Positions 37,922 to 46,500 of a stretch of 64,000 nucleotides of DNA are shown here, one piece after another. Made by a program: the position numbers and the translations under genes. Position 1 is the first letter of the stretch. Each line of letters begins with the position of its first letter. The notes below the pieces were generated by a model. The model saw only the letters and a program-made list of their open reading frames with translations, did no database searches and was not told where the DNA came from. The DNA is from Actinoplanes sp. NBC_00393 (GTDB lineage: Bacteria > Actinomycetota > Actinomycetes > Mycobacteriales > Micromonosporaceae): the NCBI RefSeq assembly GCF_036053395.1, contig NZ_CP107942.1:8767001-8831000 (forward strand), in the 5' to 3' direction.

Positions 37922-37946
37922 GAACCTTCGCGTCGTGTACCGCGTA
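37922..37946 (+). promoter_or_regulatory. ECF-sigma-like promoter upstream of anti-sigma-like gene
   Basis: GAACC (37922-37926), a 16-bp spacer and CGTA (37943-37946) resemble the GGAAC-N16-CGTC promoters of ECF sigma factors. It lies 40 bp before the anti-sigma-like gene. Autoregulation by the cognate sigma factor would be expected, but the match is short. Confidence 0.4.
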
Positions 37947-37986
37947 CCAAAGACCGGGACGGACAAGCCGGTTGGAGGCGAAACGG

Positions 37987-38667
37987 ATGCGATGCGAGGA
38001 CGGGCACGACGACGCCGCCTACGTCCTCGGCGCGCTGTCGCCGGGAGAGCGGGCGGCGTACGAGAGCCACCTGGCGACGTGCTCGTTCTGCCGGGAGGCC
38101 GTTGCCGACCTGTCACGCGTACCGGACATGCTCGACCGCCTCGACGCCGACGAGTTCGCCAAGCTCCTCGACCCGACGCTGACCTCGCCCGGACCGCATC
38201 CCCGCCCCCGACCACGAGTGCGGGCGTTCCCGATCCGGCTGCTCAGCACCGCCGTCGCGGCGGTGCTGGTCGTTCTGCTCGGTGGCGGGGTCGTGGCCTG
38301 GAGCATGAACCAGCAGACCCCGACCACTCCGCCGCCCGGCCCGGCGATTGCGATGACGCCGGTCGAGGACGTCTCGCCGATCACCGCCACGGTTCGGCTC
38401 GTCAGCACCGCGGGCGGGACGCAGGTGGAGATGGAGTGCTCGTACAGCAAGGCTGCGGACCGGCCGTTCACCTTCCGGATGATCGCTTACGGGCCGGATG
38501 AGCAGCAGGAACAGCTCGGCTCGTGGCAGGCGAAGCCCGGGGCGACGTTCACGATGCAGGGCGCGACGCACTTCGCCGAGGGCAGTCTGGCCCGGCTGGA
38601 GGTCGTCCGTTTCGACGGCAAGGCGATGCTGAAGTACAACCTGCCGGGATTCAGCTCCGGCAATTGA
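37987..38667 (+). CDS. Membrane-bound zinc anti-sigma factor-like protein (orphan)
   Basis: A 226-residue protein. The N-terminus has the ZAS motif H28-x3-C32-x2-C35 (HLATCSFC) within AYVLGALSPGERAAYESHLATC, typical of zinc anti-sigma factors that sequester ECF sigma factors. One transmembrane helix follows (about 77-100), after a Pro-rich basic segment. The external domain resembles the C-terminal part of RskA-like proteins. ATG 37987 has GGAGG 8 nt upstream. The sigma gene normally adjacent is missing: the upstream neighbour is IclR and the downstream gene is convergent. The partner must be elsewhere. Confidence 0.75.
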   Translation: MRCEDGHDDAAYVLGALSPGERAAYESHLATCSFCREAVADLSRVPDMLDRLDADEFAKLLDPTLTSPGPHPRPRPRVRAFPIRLLSTAVAAVLVVLLGGGVVAWSMNQQTPTTPPPGPAIAMTPVEDVSPITATVRLVSTAGGTQVEMECSYSKAADRPFTFRMIAYGPDEQQEQLGSWQAKPGATFTMQGATHFAEGSLARLEVVRFDGKAMLKYNLPGFSSGN

Positions 38668-38676
38668 GACTTCTGC

Positions 38677-38732
38677 CGCCTTCCGCGACCCGCCTTCCGC
38701 GACCCGCCTTCCGCGACCCGCCTTCCGCGACC
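38677..38732. repeat. 14-bp tandem repeat, four copies
   Basis: Four perfect copies of CGCCTTCCGCGACC, followed by a diverging fifth, lie between the convergent anti-sigma-like gene and rarD. No gene uses them; they may take the place of a terminator or be a slippage product. Confidence 0.92.
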
Positions 38733-38807
38733 CGCGTTCCGCCCCCAGCCCTCTCGCCTTCCCTGCCCGGCCCTCCGCCTTCCGGCGCCGGCTGGTCCGC
38801 GTTTCGG

Positions 38808-39758
38808 TCAGCGGGACGGTAGGGCGGCTGCGGTCTGCCCGGCGGTGGCGGCCGCCGCTTCGGCCGCCGCGCGAACCCGCGCCGCGGCCCGCCCTCCGCG
38901 AATCCCATCGACGGTGAAGATGACCAGCGCGACCCAGACCAGCCCGAACCCGGCCAGCCGCGCCGCCGGCATCGGCTCGTGATAGATCAGCACCCCACAC
39001 GCCAGCTGCAGAATCGGCGCCACGTACTGAAGGATGCCCAGCCCGACCAGCGGCACCCGGTTCGCCGCGCTCGCGAAAAGCAGCAGCGGAACCGCGGTCG
39101 CCACTCCGGAGAACAGCATGAGCGCCGTGTGCATCCCCGACACATGGCCGAACTCCGCCCCGCCGGACAGGTTCAGCCAGGTCAGATAGCCCAGCGCGGG
39201 CACGGCCAGCACCGCGGACTCGACGAACAGCCCTTCCGCCGGCGGCAACGACATGCGTTTCTTGACCAGCCCGTAGCACCCGAACGAGGCGGCCAGCGTC
39301 AACGCAATGTAGGGCAGCCGCCCGTAGTCGATGGCGAGAATGGCGACGGCGAGCGTACCGACCCCGACCGCCACCCATTGCCAGGCCCGCAGCCGCTCCC
39401 GCAGCACGAACACACCGAGCAGCACCACGACGAGCGGAGTGATGAAATACCCCAGCGCCGTCTCCACCACCCGGTCCGAGTTGACGCCGTAGATATAGGT
39501 GCCCCAGTTGATCCCGATCAGCAGGGCGACCACGACGACCCCGCCGAGCAGGCGCGGCGTGCGCAGAATCCGTCGGAGGAACCGCCAGTTACGCATAACG
39601 GTCAGCAGCAGCGCGACGAACACCACCGACCAGAGCACTCGATGCGACAGGATCTCCAGCGCCGGCGAGGGCTGGAGCAGTTTGAAGTAGATCGGGAAGA
39701 AACCCCAGATCGCGTACGCCGTGAAGCCATACACATATCCACGCCGCTCGTCGCTCAT
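38808..39758 (-). CDS. rarD: RarD-type EamA family permease
   Basis: A 316-residue membrane protein with ten predicted helices in two EamA halves. RarD signatures are GFTAYAIWGFFPIYFKLL near the N-terminus, EILSHRVLWSVVF, then NWGTYIYGVNSDRVVETALGYFI in the middle. The E. coli homologue was linked to chloramphenicol sensitivity, but the substrate is not known. The ATG at 39758 is preferred because the alignment with RarD begins at ERRGYVYG; an upstream start adds 21 unconserved residues. The C-terminal 25 residues are Ala-rich. Confidence 0.87.
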   Translation of the reverse strand: MSDERRGYVYGFTAYAIWGFFPIYFKLLQPSPALEILSHRVLWSVVFVALLLTVMRNWRFLRRILRTPRLLGGVVVVALLIGINWGTYIYGVNSDRVVETALGYFITPLVVVLLGVFVLRERLRAWQWVAVGVGTLAVAILAIDYGRLPYIALTLAASFGCYGLVKKRMSLPPAEGLFVESAVLAVPALGYLTWLNLSGGAEFGHVSGMHTALMLFSGVATAVPLLLFASAANRVPLVGLGILQYVAPILQLACGVLIYHEPMPAARLAGFGLVWVALVIFTVDGIRGGRAAARVRAAAEAAAATAGQTAAALPSR

Positions 39759-39969
39759 GCCCCTACCGTAAGGTCGGCCCAGGGGCGCGGTCCTTGCATA
39801 TGGGCCAGGCCACAAGGCCAATTCCGGGTGGGCGGCTTTTCTGACGTACGAGTCAGCGGCTGACCCAGACGCAGCTACGCGCTGGTGGGGCTACACCGCG
39901 ATCCAGTGCCGGGCCCAGGCCGAAACGCGACCGCCGGGCTGAAGTAGGTGGTTGCGGTCCCAGAACGAA

Positions 39970-40005
39970 CTGTGGGGCGCCGAACGGCACCCCACAGTAT
40001 TTTTC
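39970..40005 (+). terminator. Intrinsic terminator oriented on the plus strand
   Basis: Stem 39970-39981 / 39986-39997 pairs over 12 bp with one mismatch around a GAAC loop and is followed by TATTTTTC. The T-tract is on the plus strand, although both flanking genes are on the minus strand. It may also stop minus-strand readthrough from the membrane gene. Confidence 0.75.
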
Positions 40006-40050
40006 GCTGATCGCTGATCGCTGATCGCTGATCGCTGATCGCTGATCGCT
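40005..40050. repeat. 7-bp tandem repeat, 6.5 copies
   Basis: CGCTGAT is repeated six times with a partial seventh, ending 3 bp before the stop codon of the minus-strand membrane gene. It directly follows the terminator T-tract. A slippage-prone microsatellite. Confidence 0.95.
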
Positions 40051-40053
40051 GGG

Positions 40054-40431
40054 TCAGTCTCCGTCCGGGACCAGCATGTTGAGCAGCCAGCTGACGATGC
40101 CGACGAGCAGCGCGCCGAGGACCGCCGATGGCCAGAAGTTGTCGACGTGGAAGCCGAGGTCGAGCTGTCCCGCGATCCAGCTGGTCAGCATGAACAGCAG
40201 GCCGTTGACGACCAGCGCGATCAGGCCGAGCGTCAGAACGTAGAGGCCGCAGCCGAGCAGCTTGATGATCGGCCGAAGGATCGCGTTGACAAGACCGAAG
40301 ATCACGGCAACCGCGAGAAGCGTGCCGACCTTCCCGGCCGTGGAATCGGTGGTGAGGCTGATTCCGTCGATCACAACGGTCGCGATCCACAGCGAAATGG
40401 CGGTGATCACCAGCCGGATGAGGATGCCCAT
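40054..40431 (-). CDS. Phage holin family 4-type small membrane protein
   Basis: A 125-residue protein with four hydrophobic helices (about 5-25, 35-58, 62-85 and 98-120). The pattern GLVNAILRPIIKLLGCGLYVLTLGL matches the bacterial membrane family PF04020, named after phage holins but widespread on chromosomes with unknown function. There are no phage genes around, so a lytic role is unlikely. The ATG at 40431 is chosen over an upstream in-frame start because the family begins with a hydrophobic IRLVI segment. Confidence 0.82.
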   Translation of the reverse strand: MGILIRLVITAISLWIATVVIDGISLTTDSTAGKVGTLLAVAVIFGLVNAILRPIIKLLGCGLYVLTLGLIALVVNGLLFMLTSWIAGQLDLGFHVDNFWPSAVLGALLVGIVSWLLNMLVPDGD

Positions 40432-40530
40432 GGCAGGGGATCGTGCCACGGCCGGACAACCTGCGGGTACAACACTCCGCGATCTTCATCCACCCGTCGC
40501 AAATGAATCCGGCATATCCAAATTTGTCGC

Positions 40531-42381
40531 TCAGAATCCAGCCGCGGGCTGTTGCGCTGCTCCTGCCACTTCCGGCGCGGCGCGGGCTGGGTCACCGATC
40601 AGACCCGCCTCGATCTGACTCTGCGCCAGGGCAGCCCAGCGGACCGTCCGCCGATCCACCACCGCGATCATGTCCGGCCGCATCCTGGTCAGATTGACCG
40701 CCGTCTCACCCAAATGCAGAGCACCATCGAGCAGCGCGGCCTCCGCCGCCTCGAGCGGCTGAAGCAGCAGCAGGTCAGCCCGGGTGACAGTCTCCAGGTC
40801 AGCCGGCCGAACGGCGTCCCACACAACCAGCGTCGTCTGCCAGCGCCCTCCTTCCGGGCGCGCCGAGCCTGCCGGGCTCGGTGAGCGCGCCAAGGCCGCA
40901 GAGCCCGCTGAGTCCGTCGAGTCCGGGTGGGTGGCGTCCGCCTGAGCGCCATCGACAATGGTGAGGGTGGGGCGCAGCGGCGAGCCGGCTGGGAGGGCGA
41001 GCGGGCGGTTCGGTGGGATCACGGTGATGGAGTCGCCGGGGGACGCGGCACCGCGTACGAAAGGTTCCCAAGCCTGTGGGCGTGTGCTGTGAATGACCAC
41101 CCGGGCACCTGCCGCCATCGCCCGGAAAGCCAGCAGTTGGGCGCCGGGCAGGCCGCCGACCAGGAGGACCAGGGTTGGATCGGGGCGGAACAGGCGTGCC
41201 TGCAGTGGGTGTCCGTGCCGGTTGCGTCCCAGCACCAGGCCGGCGGGCACGGCCGGCAGTTCCGCGAAGGCGAACGACTCCTCGTCCTCCATCCAGCCGC
41301 CCAAAGGCAGGGTGCCGGCGAGCCCGGGTAGGTGGGTGCCGTCCCATCGGCGTACCGAAACGCTTTTTGCGGTGAGCAACCGATGCAATGCCTGGACTGC
41401 CGTGCCCAGACCGATGGTGTCGGCTGCGGCGATGCGAACCAGGAGACCGGTCGCCTGCCCGGACTGGAGTTCGGTCGTCACGGCCACGGTTGTGGCAGCG
41501 GCCGGCAGGTGCAGTAGCCGTGAGACAAGGTGTCCTGGCAGGGTGCCGCCGGCCGGCGGGCTGCAGCGGAACGTGGCCTGGGTCAGGCCGCCGAGGCGCA
41601 GGGCGCTCCACGCTTCATGAGCCGTACCGGCCTCGCCGGCGTGGGCCGACTCGGCGATCGCGCGGACCGCCGCGGTCGCGTCCAACGGGCGAACCGGAAG
41701 TCGTTTCAGCTTGCGGGTCAGCCGGCGGCCGAGGGCCAGCAGGTCACGACGCAGCTCCTCCTCGCTCCGTCCGCCGCTGCGAAGCACGCGAATTGCCAGC
41801 ACCACGCTGTGATGTCCGAGCGAACTGCCTTCACAGAGAGCACGGTACGAGCTGGCGGCCGGGCCGGTTCCGGCTCGTCCGGGTGGTGCCGGAGCGCCGG
41901 TCAGCACCAGTTGGAGCCGGGCCGGAGGCTGATCCGCCTCGGCGGCGTGCAGCAGCGCGGCGAGTGGCGGAAGCGGTGGCGGCTCAGCCGATGGATCGCC
42001 GACCTCGAAGAGCATGGTCAGCCCGAACTCGTCGACCAGCAGCGCAACGGGCTTTCCGGCCAGATCCGCGGTCGTGACGACGGTGCGGGGAGCGCAGAAG
42101 TCGAGCACTGCCGGCGGGCCGTCGATCTTTGCGGTTCGTCGGCGGGCGGTGAAACTCACCAGGGTTCCGAACCAGCCGAAGGCCCAGCGGCCGCGTGCGC
42201 GTACCCAGGTGAGAGCCAGAACGCCTGCGGAGCAGATCGCGGCCGCGGCCAGGGCCGGACCGCTGTGCAGTGCGCCGAGCAGCACGAGCACGAGAGCGAC
42301 CTGGGTGGCGACGATCTGGTTCACGCGTACGCCGAAGCGCCGTCCATGTTGGACCCGCGGAGCCGCCACCTCGATGCTCAC
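40531..42381 (-). CDS. eccE: Type VII secretion protein EccE
   Basis: A 616-residue protein. Two close transmembrane helices near the N-terminus (VNQIVATQVALVLVLLGALH and a second ending before VRARGRWAFGWFG) and a large cytosolic/periplasmic remainder fit EccE, the peripheral subunit of the ESX membrane complex. The LGHHSVVLAIRVLRSG region resembles the EccE core. ESX systems export WXG100 proteins, and two WXG100 genes lie on the divergent side, which supports the call. EccB, EccC, EccD and the mycosin protease are not in the window, so the rest of the machine must be elsewhere or encoded as a split locus. Confidence 0.82.
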   Translation of the reverse strand: MSIEVAAPRVQHGRRFGVRVNQIVATQVALVLVLLGALHSGPALAAAAICSAGVLALTWVRARGRWAFGWFGTLVSFTARRRTAKIDGPPAVLDFCAPRTVVTTADLAGKPVALLVDEFGLTMLFEVGDPSAEPPPLPPLAALLHAAEADQPPARLQLVLTGAPAPPGRAGTGPAASSYRALCEGSSLGHHSVVLAIRVLRSGGRSEEELRRDLLALGRRLTRKLKRLPVRPLDATAAVRAIAESAHAGEAGTAHEAWSALRLGGLTQATFRCSPPAGGTLPGHLVSRLLHLPAAATTVAVTTELQSGQATGLLVRIAAADTIGLGTAVQALHRLLTAKSVSVRRWDGTHLPGLAGTLPLGGWMEDEESFAFAELPAVPAGLVLGRNRHGHPLQARLFRPDPTLVLLVGGLPGAQLLAFRAMAAGARVVIHSTRPQAWEPFVRGAASPGDSITVIPPNRPLALPAGSPLRPTLTIVDGAQADATHPDSTDSAGSAALARSPSPAGSARPEGGRWQTTLVVWDAVRPADLETVTRADLLLLQPLEAAEAALLDGALHLGETAVNLTRMRPDMIAVVDRRTVRWAALAQSQIEAGLIGDPARAAPEVAGAAQQPAAGF

Positions 42382-42673
42382 CTGGACCCCCGTCCGTCAA
42401 GCAGGCATTGATCGTCATGCGCGCCCCATCGTAGGGCAGCGGCGGGGGTCGCTCGGAGTTATCCACAATTCCGGTAACGGCGTCATGGTTATCCACAGGC
42501 AGCGATCAGGGGCTACCGCGCCGAGTGACCGTGCCGCTACCGTCGGCGGGAATTCCGATCACGTGGTCACAGCGGGCAACGCGCTCGTTGCTGAGCGGCT
42601 AACCTAGTGACCCACGTCGATGGAACGGACAGTCCACATCAGATCCGCAAACCGAGAGTGGGTGCATCTGCCG
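42382..42673. promoter_or_regulatory. Divergent promoter region eccE / WXG100 genes, with two DnaA-box 9-mers
   Basis: This 292-bp region separates eccE from the WXG100 genes. It contains two direct copies of TTATCCACA (42459-42467 and 42489-42497) spaced 30 bp apart, and TAACCT near 42600 as a possible -10 for the WXG100 operon. No other gene is seen. Confidence 0.5.
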
Positions 42674-42991
42674 ATGGCGAAGACTCAGGCCGAAGCCGCG
42701 GTGATGGCGAACACGGCCGTCAAGTTCGAGCAGGCCAACACCGCACTGCACAGCATGTTGAGCACGTTGATGTCCGAGTTGTCGATGCTCAACGGCACCT
42801 GGCGTGGCCTCGGGGCGAATGCGTTCGAGCAGGTCAAGGCTCAGTATGCGGCTGATCTGAAGACCCTCAACAACGCGCTCGCAGAAACGGCCGGCGCGAT
42901 CCGTTCGTCCGGTGCCGGCTACGAGGCGGCCGACGCCGAGGCTGCCTCCCGCGTCACCCGGACCGGTGGCACCTTCACGCTTCCGCTCTGA
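42674..42991 (+). CDS. WXG100 family protein (ESX substrate)
   Basis: A 105-residue helical-hairpin protein from ATG 42674; GTG 42662 and ATG 42620 are alternatives. The turn motif W-R-G is in NGTWRGLGANAFEQ between two helices, as in EsxA/EsxB (CFP-10/ESAT-6). These proteins form dimers and are exported by ESX systems. A C-terminal tail (VTRTGGTFTLPL) follows. Second WXG100 gene starts 16 bp downstream with a strong ribosome binding site, so they are made together. Confidence 0.88.
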   Translation: MAKTQAEAAVMANTAVKFEQANTALHSMLSTLMSELSMLNGTWRGLGANAFEQVKAQYAADLKTLNNALAETAGAIRSSGAGYEAADAEAASRVTRTGGTFTLPL

Positions 42992-43007
42992 CTCCCTGGA
43001 GGATTCG

Positions 43008-43301
43008 ATGAATGACGGTCTTCTACTGGTCACCTTCGGTGCGCTGCAGCAGGCGGGCACCGACATCGAGAAGGCTCTGAACGCGTTGCGGTCGCAGCTC
43101 GATCAACTCGAGCGCGACGCCGGTCCGTTGGTGGAGACGTGGGCGGGCGCGGCGCAGGAGGCGTATGCGCAGCGCCAGGCCACCTGGCGGGCGGCGTCCG
43201 AGGACCTGCAGAACATCCTGCGGCAGATCAAGGTCGCGGTGGACGACTCGGCGGCGGACTATGTCGCCACCGAACGGGCAGCCACCCAGCGGTTCCTGTG
43301 A
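43008..43301 (+). CDS. WXG100 family protein (ESX substrate partner)
   Basis: A 97-residue protein with the W-A-G turn in ETWAGAAQEAYAQRQATW, between two amphipathic helices. GGAGG lies 5 nt before the ATG at 43008. Pairing with the preceding WXG100 gene suggests an EsxA/EsxB-type heterodimer. A possible export signal of the YxxxD/E type is present near the end (YVATE). Confidence 0.88.
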   Translation: MNDGLLLVTFGALQQAGTDIEKALNALRSQLDQLERDAGPLVETWAGAAQEAYAQRQATWRAASEDLQNILRQIKVAVDDSAADYVATERAATQRFL

Positions 43302-43318
43302 CGGGTTGGCGTACCCTC

Positions 43319-43363
43319 GCGGGCGACCCGTTTGGGCCGTTCCGTTGGGGTTGGGGTCGCCCG
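43319..43363 (+). terminator. Possible terminator after the WXG100 pair
   Basis: CGGGCGACCC (43320-43329) and GGGTCGCCCG (43354-43363) pair perfectly over 10 bp with a 24-nt loop. There is no T-tract, so the assignment is moderate. The remaining gap up to 43584 has no gene; TAGGTT near 43530 may be a -10 of the next gene. Confidence 0.5.
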
Positions 43364-43584
43364 TTCGCGTAATGGCCGGGCCGCCGGTCAGGGCTACCAT
43401 CGGTTGTTGGATGATCGCTGAGAGCAATCGCCAGACGCCTTTGGTGCCTGTGTGATCTCGTGCCGAGTGCGCCATACTTCCGACTCGGCTGACAGCATGC
43501 CGCCGCCCATTGTGATTGCGGCCTGACCTTGTAGGTTATACGCGTTGAGTTGGCTCGTTCGCACGCGCGTAGGGAGAGGTGGAC

Positions 43585-46500
43585 GTGTCCGAGTGGGAAC
43601 CGGCTACGGACGCCGAGGTCGCGATGCGCGATGCGTTACGCACCGACGATCAGGAGTCCTACTTCCGCATTCTCGCCGGTGTCGACCTCCTGTTACCAGT
43701 CTCGGCCGATGCGCTAGCCGGCCTGGCACCACTGGGCTGGGGGACATGGAGCACCGGCGGGCGTACGCATGTACTCGCCTTCACCTCGCAAGAGGCGCTG
43801 CGGTCGTGCCTTTCTGACTACACCGGCTCTGCTCGCCGCGTGCCGTACGCGGAGCTTGCCAACACCTGGCCGAACCTCGAGTGGTGGCTGGCGGTCAACC
43901 CCGGCCTTCCTATCGAGGGATACCTGCCGGCATGGTTCGTCGCCCAGCTCGCTCGTGGTGACCTGCGCCTGCCGACCCGGGGTCCGGGGCGGGACGCGCA
44001 CGTCACCTCCAAGATCCAGGAGTTGGGTGCGGCGGCGTTGGCTGCCAGCCGCGGCAATGATGTGGCGGGTGGGCCCACCTACGATCCGGCGGCATCCGGT
44101 GCGCCGGCGCCGGTCGCGGCCAGTCCGGGCCGGCCGCCGATGCGGGGTCCTGCGGGTGTTTCCCAGATCTCCCCGTCGGTAGCGCCTATTCCTCCGGTGG
44201 GTACGCCGAGCGTGCCGCCTGGCTCTGCCGTTCCGTCCGGACCTAGCGGTTTCGCCGGAGCGCCGAGGCCGGGTGGCTCTGTTCCTGGTGGGTTCCCTGG
44301 GGCGCCGGGTGGCTCTGCGTCCGGCACGCCTGGGTTTACCGGGACCCCTGGTGCCGGAGCTGCTGGCGGGCCTGGGTTTGCCGGGGCGCCGGGTGCTGGA
44401 GCTCCTGGTGCGCCTGGGCAGTTCGCAGGGCCGTCGGGTGGTTCTGTGCCCCGCGGGTTCAGCGGAGCGCCGGGTGGTGCAGAGCCCAGCGGCCTGGCGG
44501 GCGCACCCACCTCGGGTGGGCCTGGCACGCGCCCGGGTGTTCCGGGTGGCGGGCAGCCGCCGGTCGGGCCCGGTGGGCTGCCGGTGCGGGCACCGGGTGT
44601 CCCGGCGCCGAGCGGCTTGCCGACTCGTACTCCGGCGCCTGGTGACCAGGGTCCGCCGCGGACTGCCGGTCCTGCAGACTCTTCCGGGCCGGTCACGCCG
44701 GCGGGCTATCAGCCTCCCTCGATCCCGCTGAGCCCGAGTGGCGCGACGCCTTCGTCGGGTGCGCCGGCTCCTGGGCGTCCGGGCGCGGGTATGGCGACCC
44801 CGGGGTGGGACAAAGCGGGCATGCCGTTCAGCCCTGATCAGGACCCGCGGGGGCCGTTGCAGGATTTGAAGGCTCCGCTGCCGGTCCGTACCCCGATGGC
44901 CAACACGCCGCCGGTGCCGGAGCACGTCACTCCTTACGACCCCGCCGAGGCGGCGTTCGCGCCGACTTGGGCGGTGCCGGGCAGCGAGACGCCTCCGGCT
45001 GGCGCGCCTGCGGGACGCGACGCGCTGCCCCGACGGCAGCCTGGTCAGTCGGCGGGTGCGGGGCAGCTCTCGAGCATGCCGGGCTTTGTGCCTACCGGCT
45101 CGGGGAGCGCCGCGACACCGCCTCCTTCTAACCTGGCTGGCGCTGCGCCGTCGTTCCCCCAGGGGCCGGCCTCGCCGCAGGCTGCGGCCGCGCACGGCGC
45201 CACCGCGCCGACGAGTGGGACCGGTGGCCCGGGTAATGCGCTGCCGCGTCGCCAGGTGCCGCCGCCTTCGGAACGGCCGACGACGATGGCCGCCGCGGCG
45301 CAGGCGCTCGGCTCCAACCGTCAGCCGCCTACCGAGCCGCCGGCGTATCAGCAGGATCGTCAGGGGCCGCCGACCGGAAATGATCGGTTCGGCCCGTCCG
45401 GCCCGGCACCGTCGATCCAGCCGCACTCCGCCCCGGGCGGCGAGCAGCCTCCGGCTCCGGCAGCCAGGCCTGCCCTGATTCCACCGGTCATTCCAGGTGC
45501 GCCCGGCATTGATCGGAGCGCGCCCGTCTCCGGCGGTCCGGGCTACCCCGGTCCGGGCGGGGGTTACGGTGCTGCCGGTTACGGCCCCAGCGCGCCGACA
45601 AGCTCAGCCGGTGCAGCCGGTTACGGCCCCAGCGCGCCGACAAGCTCAGCCGCTGGTTACGGCTCTGGCCCCAACGCGCCGACGAGCTCAGCCGGTGGCT
45701 ACGCCGCGCCGGCGGGCTCCGCAGGCGGCTTCGGCCATGGCTCGCCGTCGGTGCCGGGTAGTTCAGCTCCGGGAAGCCCGGCTTCCGGCTACGGCAGCTC
45801 AGCACCCGGTAGCCCCGCGCCCGGCTATGGCGCCGCGGTGCCTGGGAGCCCGGCCTCTGGGTACGGCGCTGCGACGCCTGGGAGCCCGGCCTCCGGCTAC
45901 GGCGCCGCGACACCCGGCAGCCCGGCCTCCGGCGTCCCTGCATCTGGCATTCCTGCCTCCGGCGCCCCCGCGTCCGGCTACGGCACTGCCGGTTCTGGCA
46001 GCTCAGCTGCTGCGTATGGGGCTCCCGGTTCGGCATCGGGCTTCGGCGGGCCGGTCGCCGCCGGTTCGCCGCAGGGCATCGCACCTTCGGCGCCCGGCGT
46101 TCCCGGGATGGCGCAGAGTGCGGCGGCCCTTGGCTACGCCAACCCCGCGCCGCCCATTCCCGGGATGCCTCCGCAGGGGAGCCCGGCCGCCGCCTATGCG
46201 ACGCAGGGCTACGGTTCCAACGCTTTTGCGACCCAGGCGCTGCCGCTCGCAGCAGGGGGTGGGCAGGGCACCGCAGCCGTGTCCTCCGGGCTCGGGGTCA
46301 CCGGTTCGGCCACGGGCTCCCGGACCCAGGCCAACGCCCCCGGGCAGCGCGGCGAGAGCACGACGGACTTCGTCGCGGCCAATGAGGTCGAGCGTGACCT
46401 CCAGGAGGCCGCGGACGGCGGCAACACCGACGTCTTCCTCTCGACGCTGCTGCTGGCGAACGTTCTCGTGCCGGTCGCGAACCACTCGAGGCCGGGCAGC

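Larger units (their letters stand above)
39759..40053. other. Intergenic region with a plus-strand terminator but no plus-strand gene
   Basis: This 295-bp region lies upstream of rarD (minus) and downstream of the small membrane gene (minus). It contains a CTGAC/GTCAG hairpin (about 39841-39856), GGTG/CACC and other short dyads, and ends in a plus-strand intrinsic terminator. No protein-coding frame looks real. A structured RNA on the plus strand is possible. Confidence 0.4.

Noticed and set aside
39870..39970. SRP RNA or another known structured RNA before the plus-strand terminator
   Set aside because: The conserved SRP GGAAG core is missing and pairing is patchy. I could not assign a known family.
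38677..40050. CRISPR-like arrays suggested by the 14-bp and 7-bp repeats
   Set aside because: Units are contiguous, without spacers, far too short, and there are no cas genes.
40054..40431. Prophage remnant because of the holin family name
   Set aside because: The family is common on bacterial chromosomes and no other phage gene is nearby.
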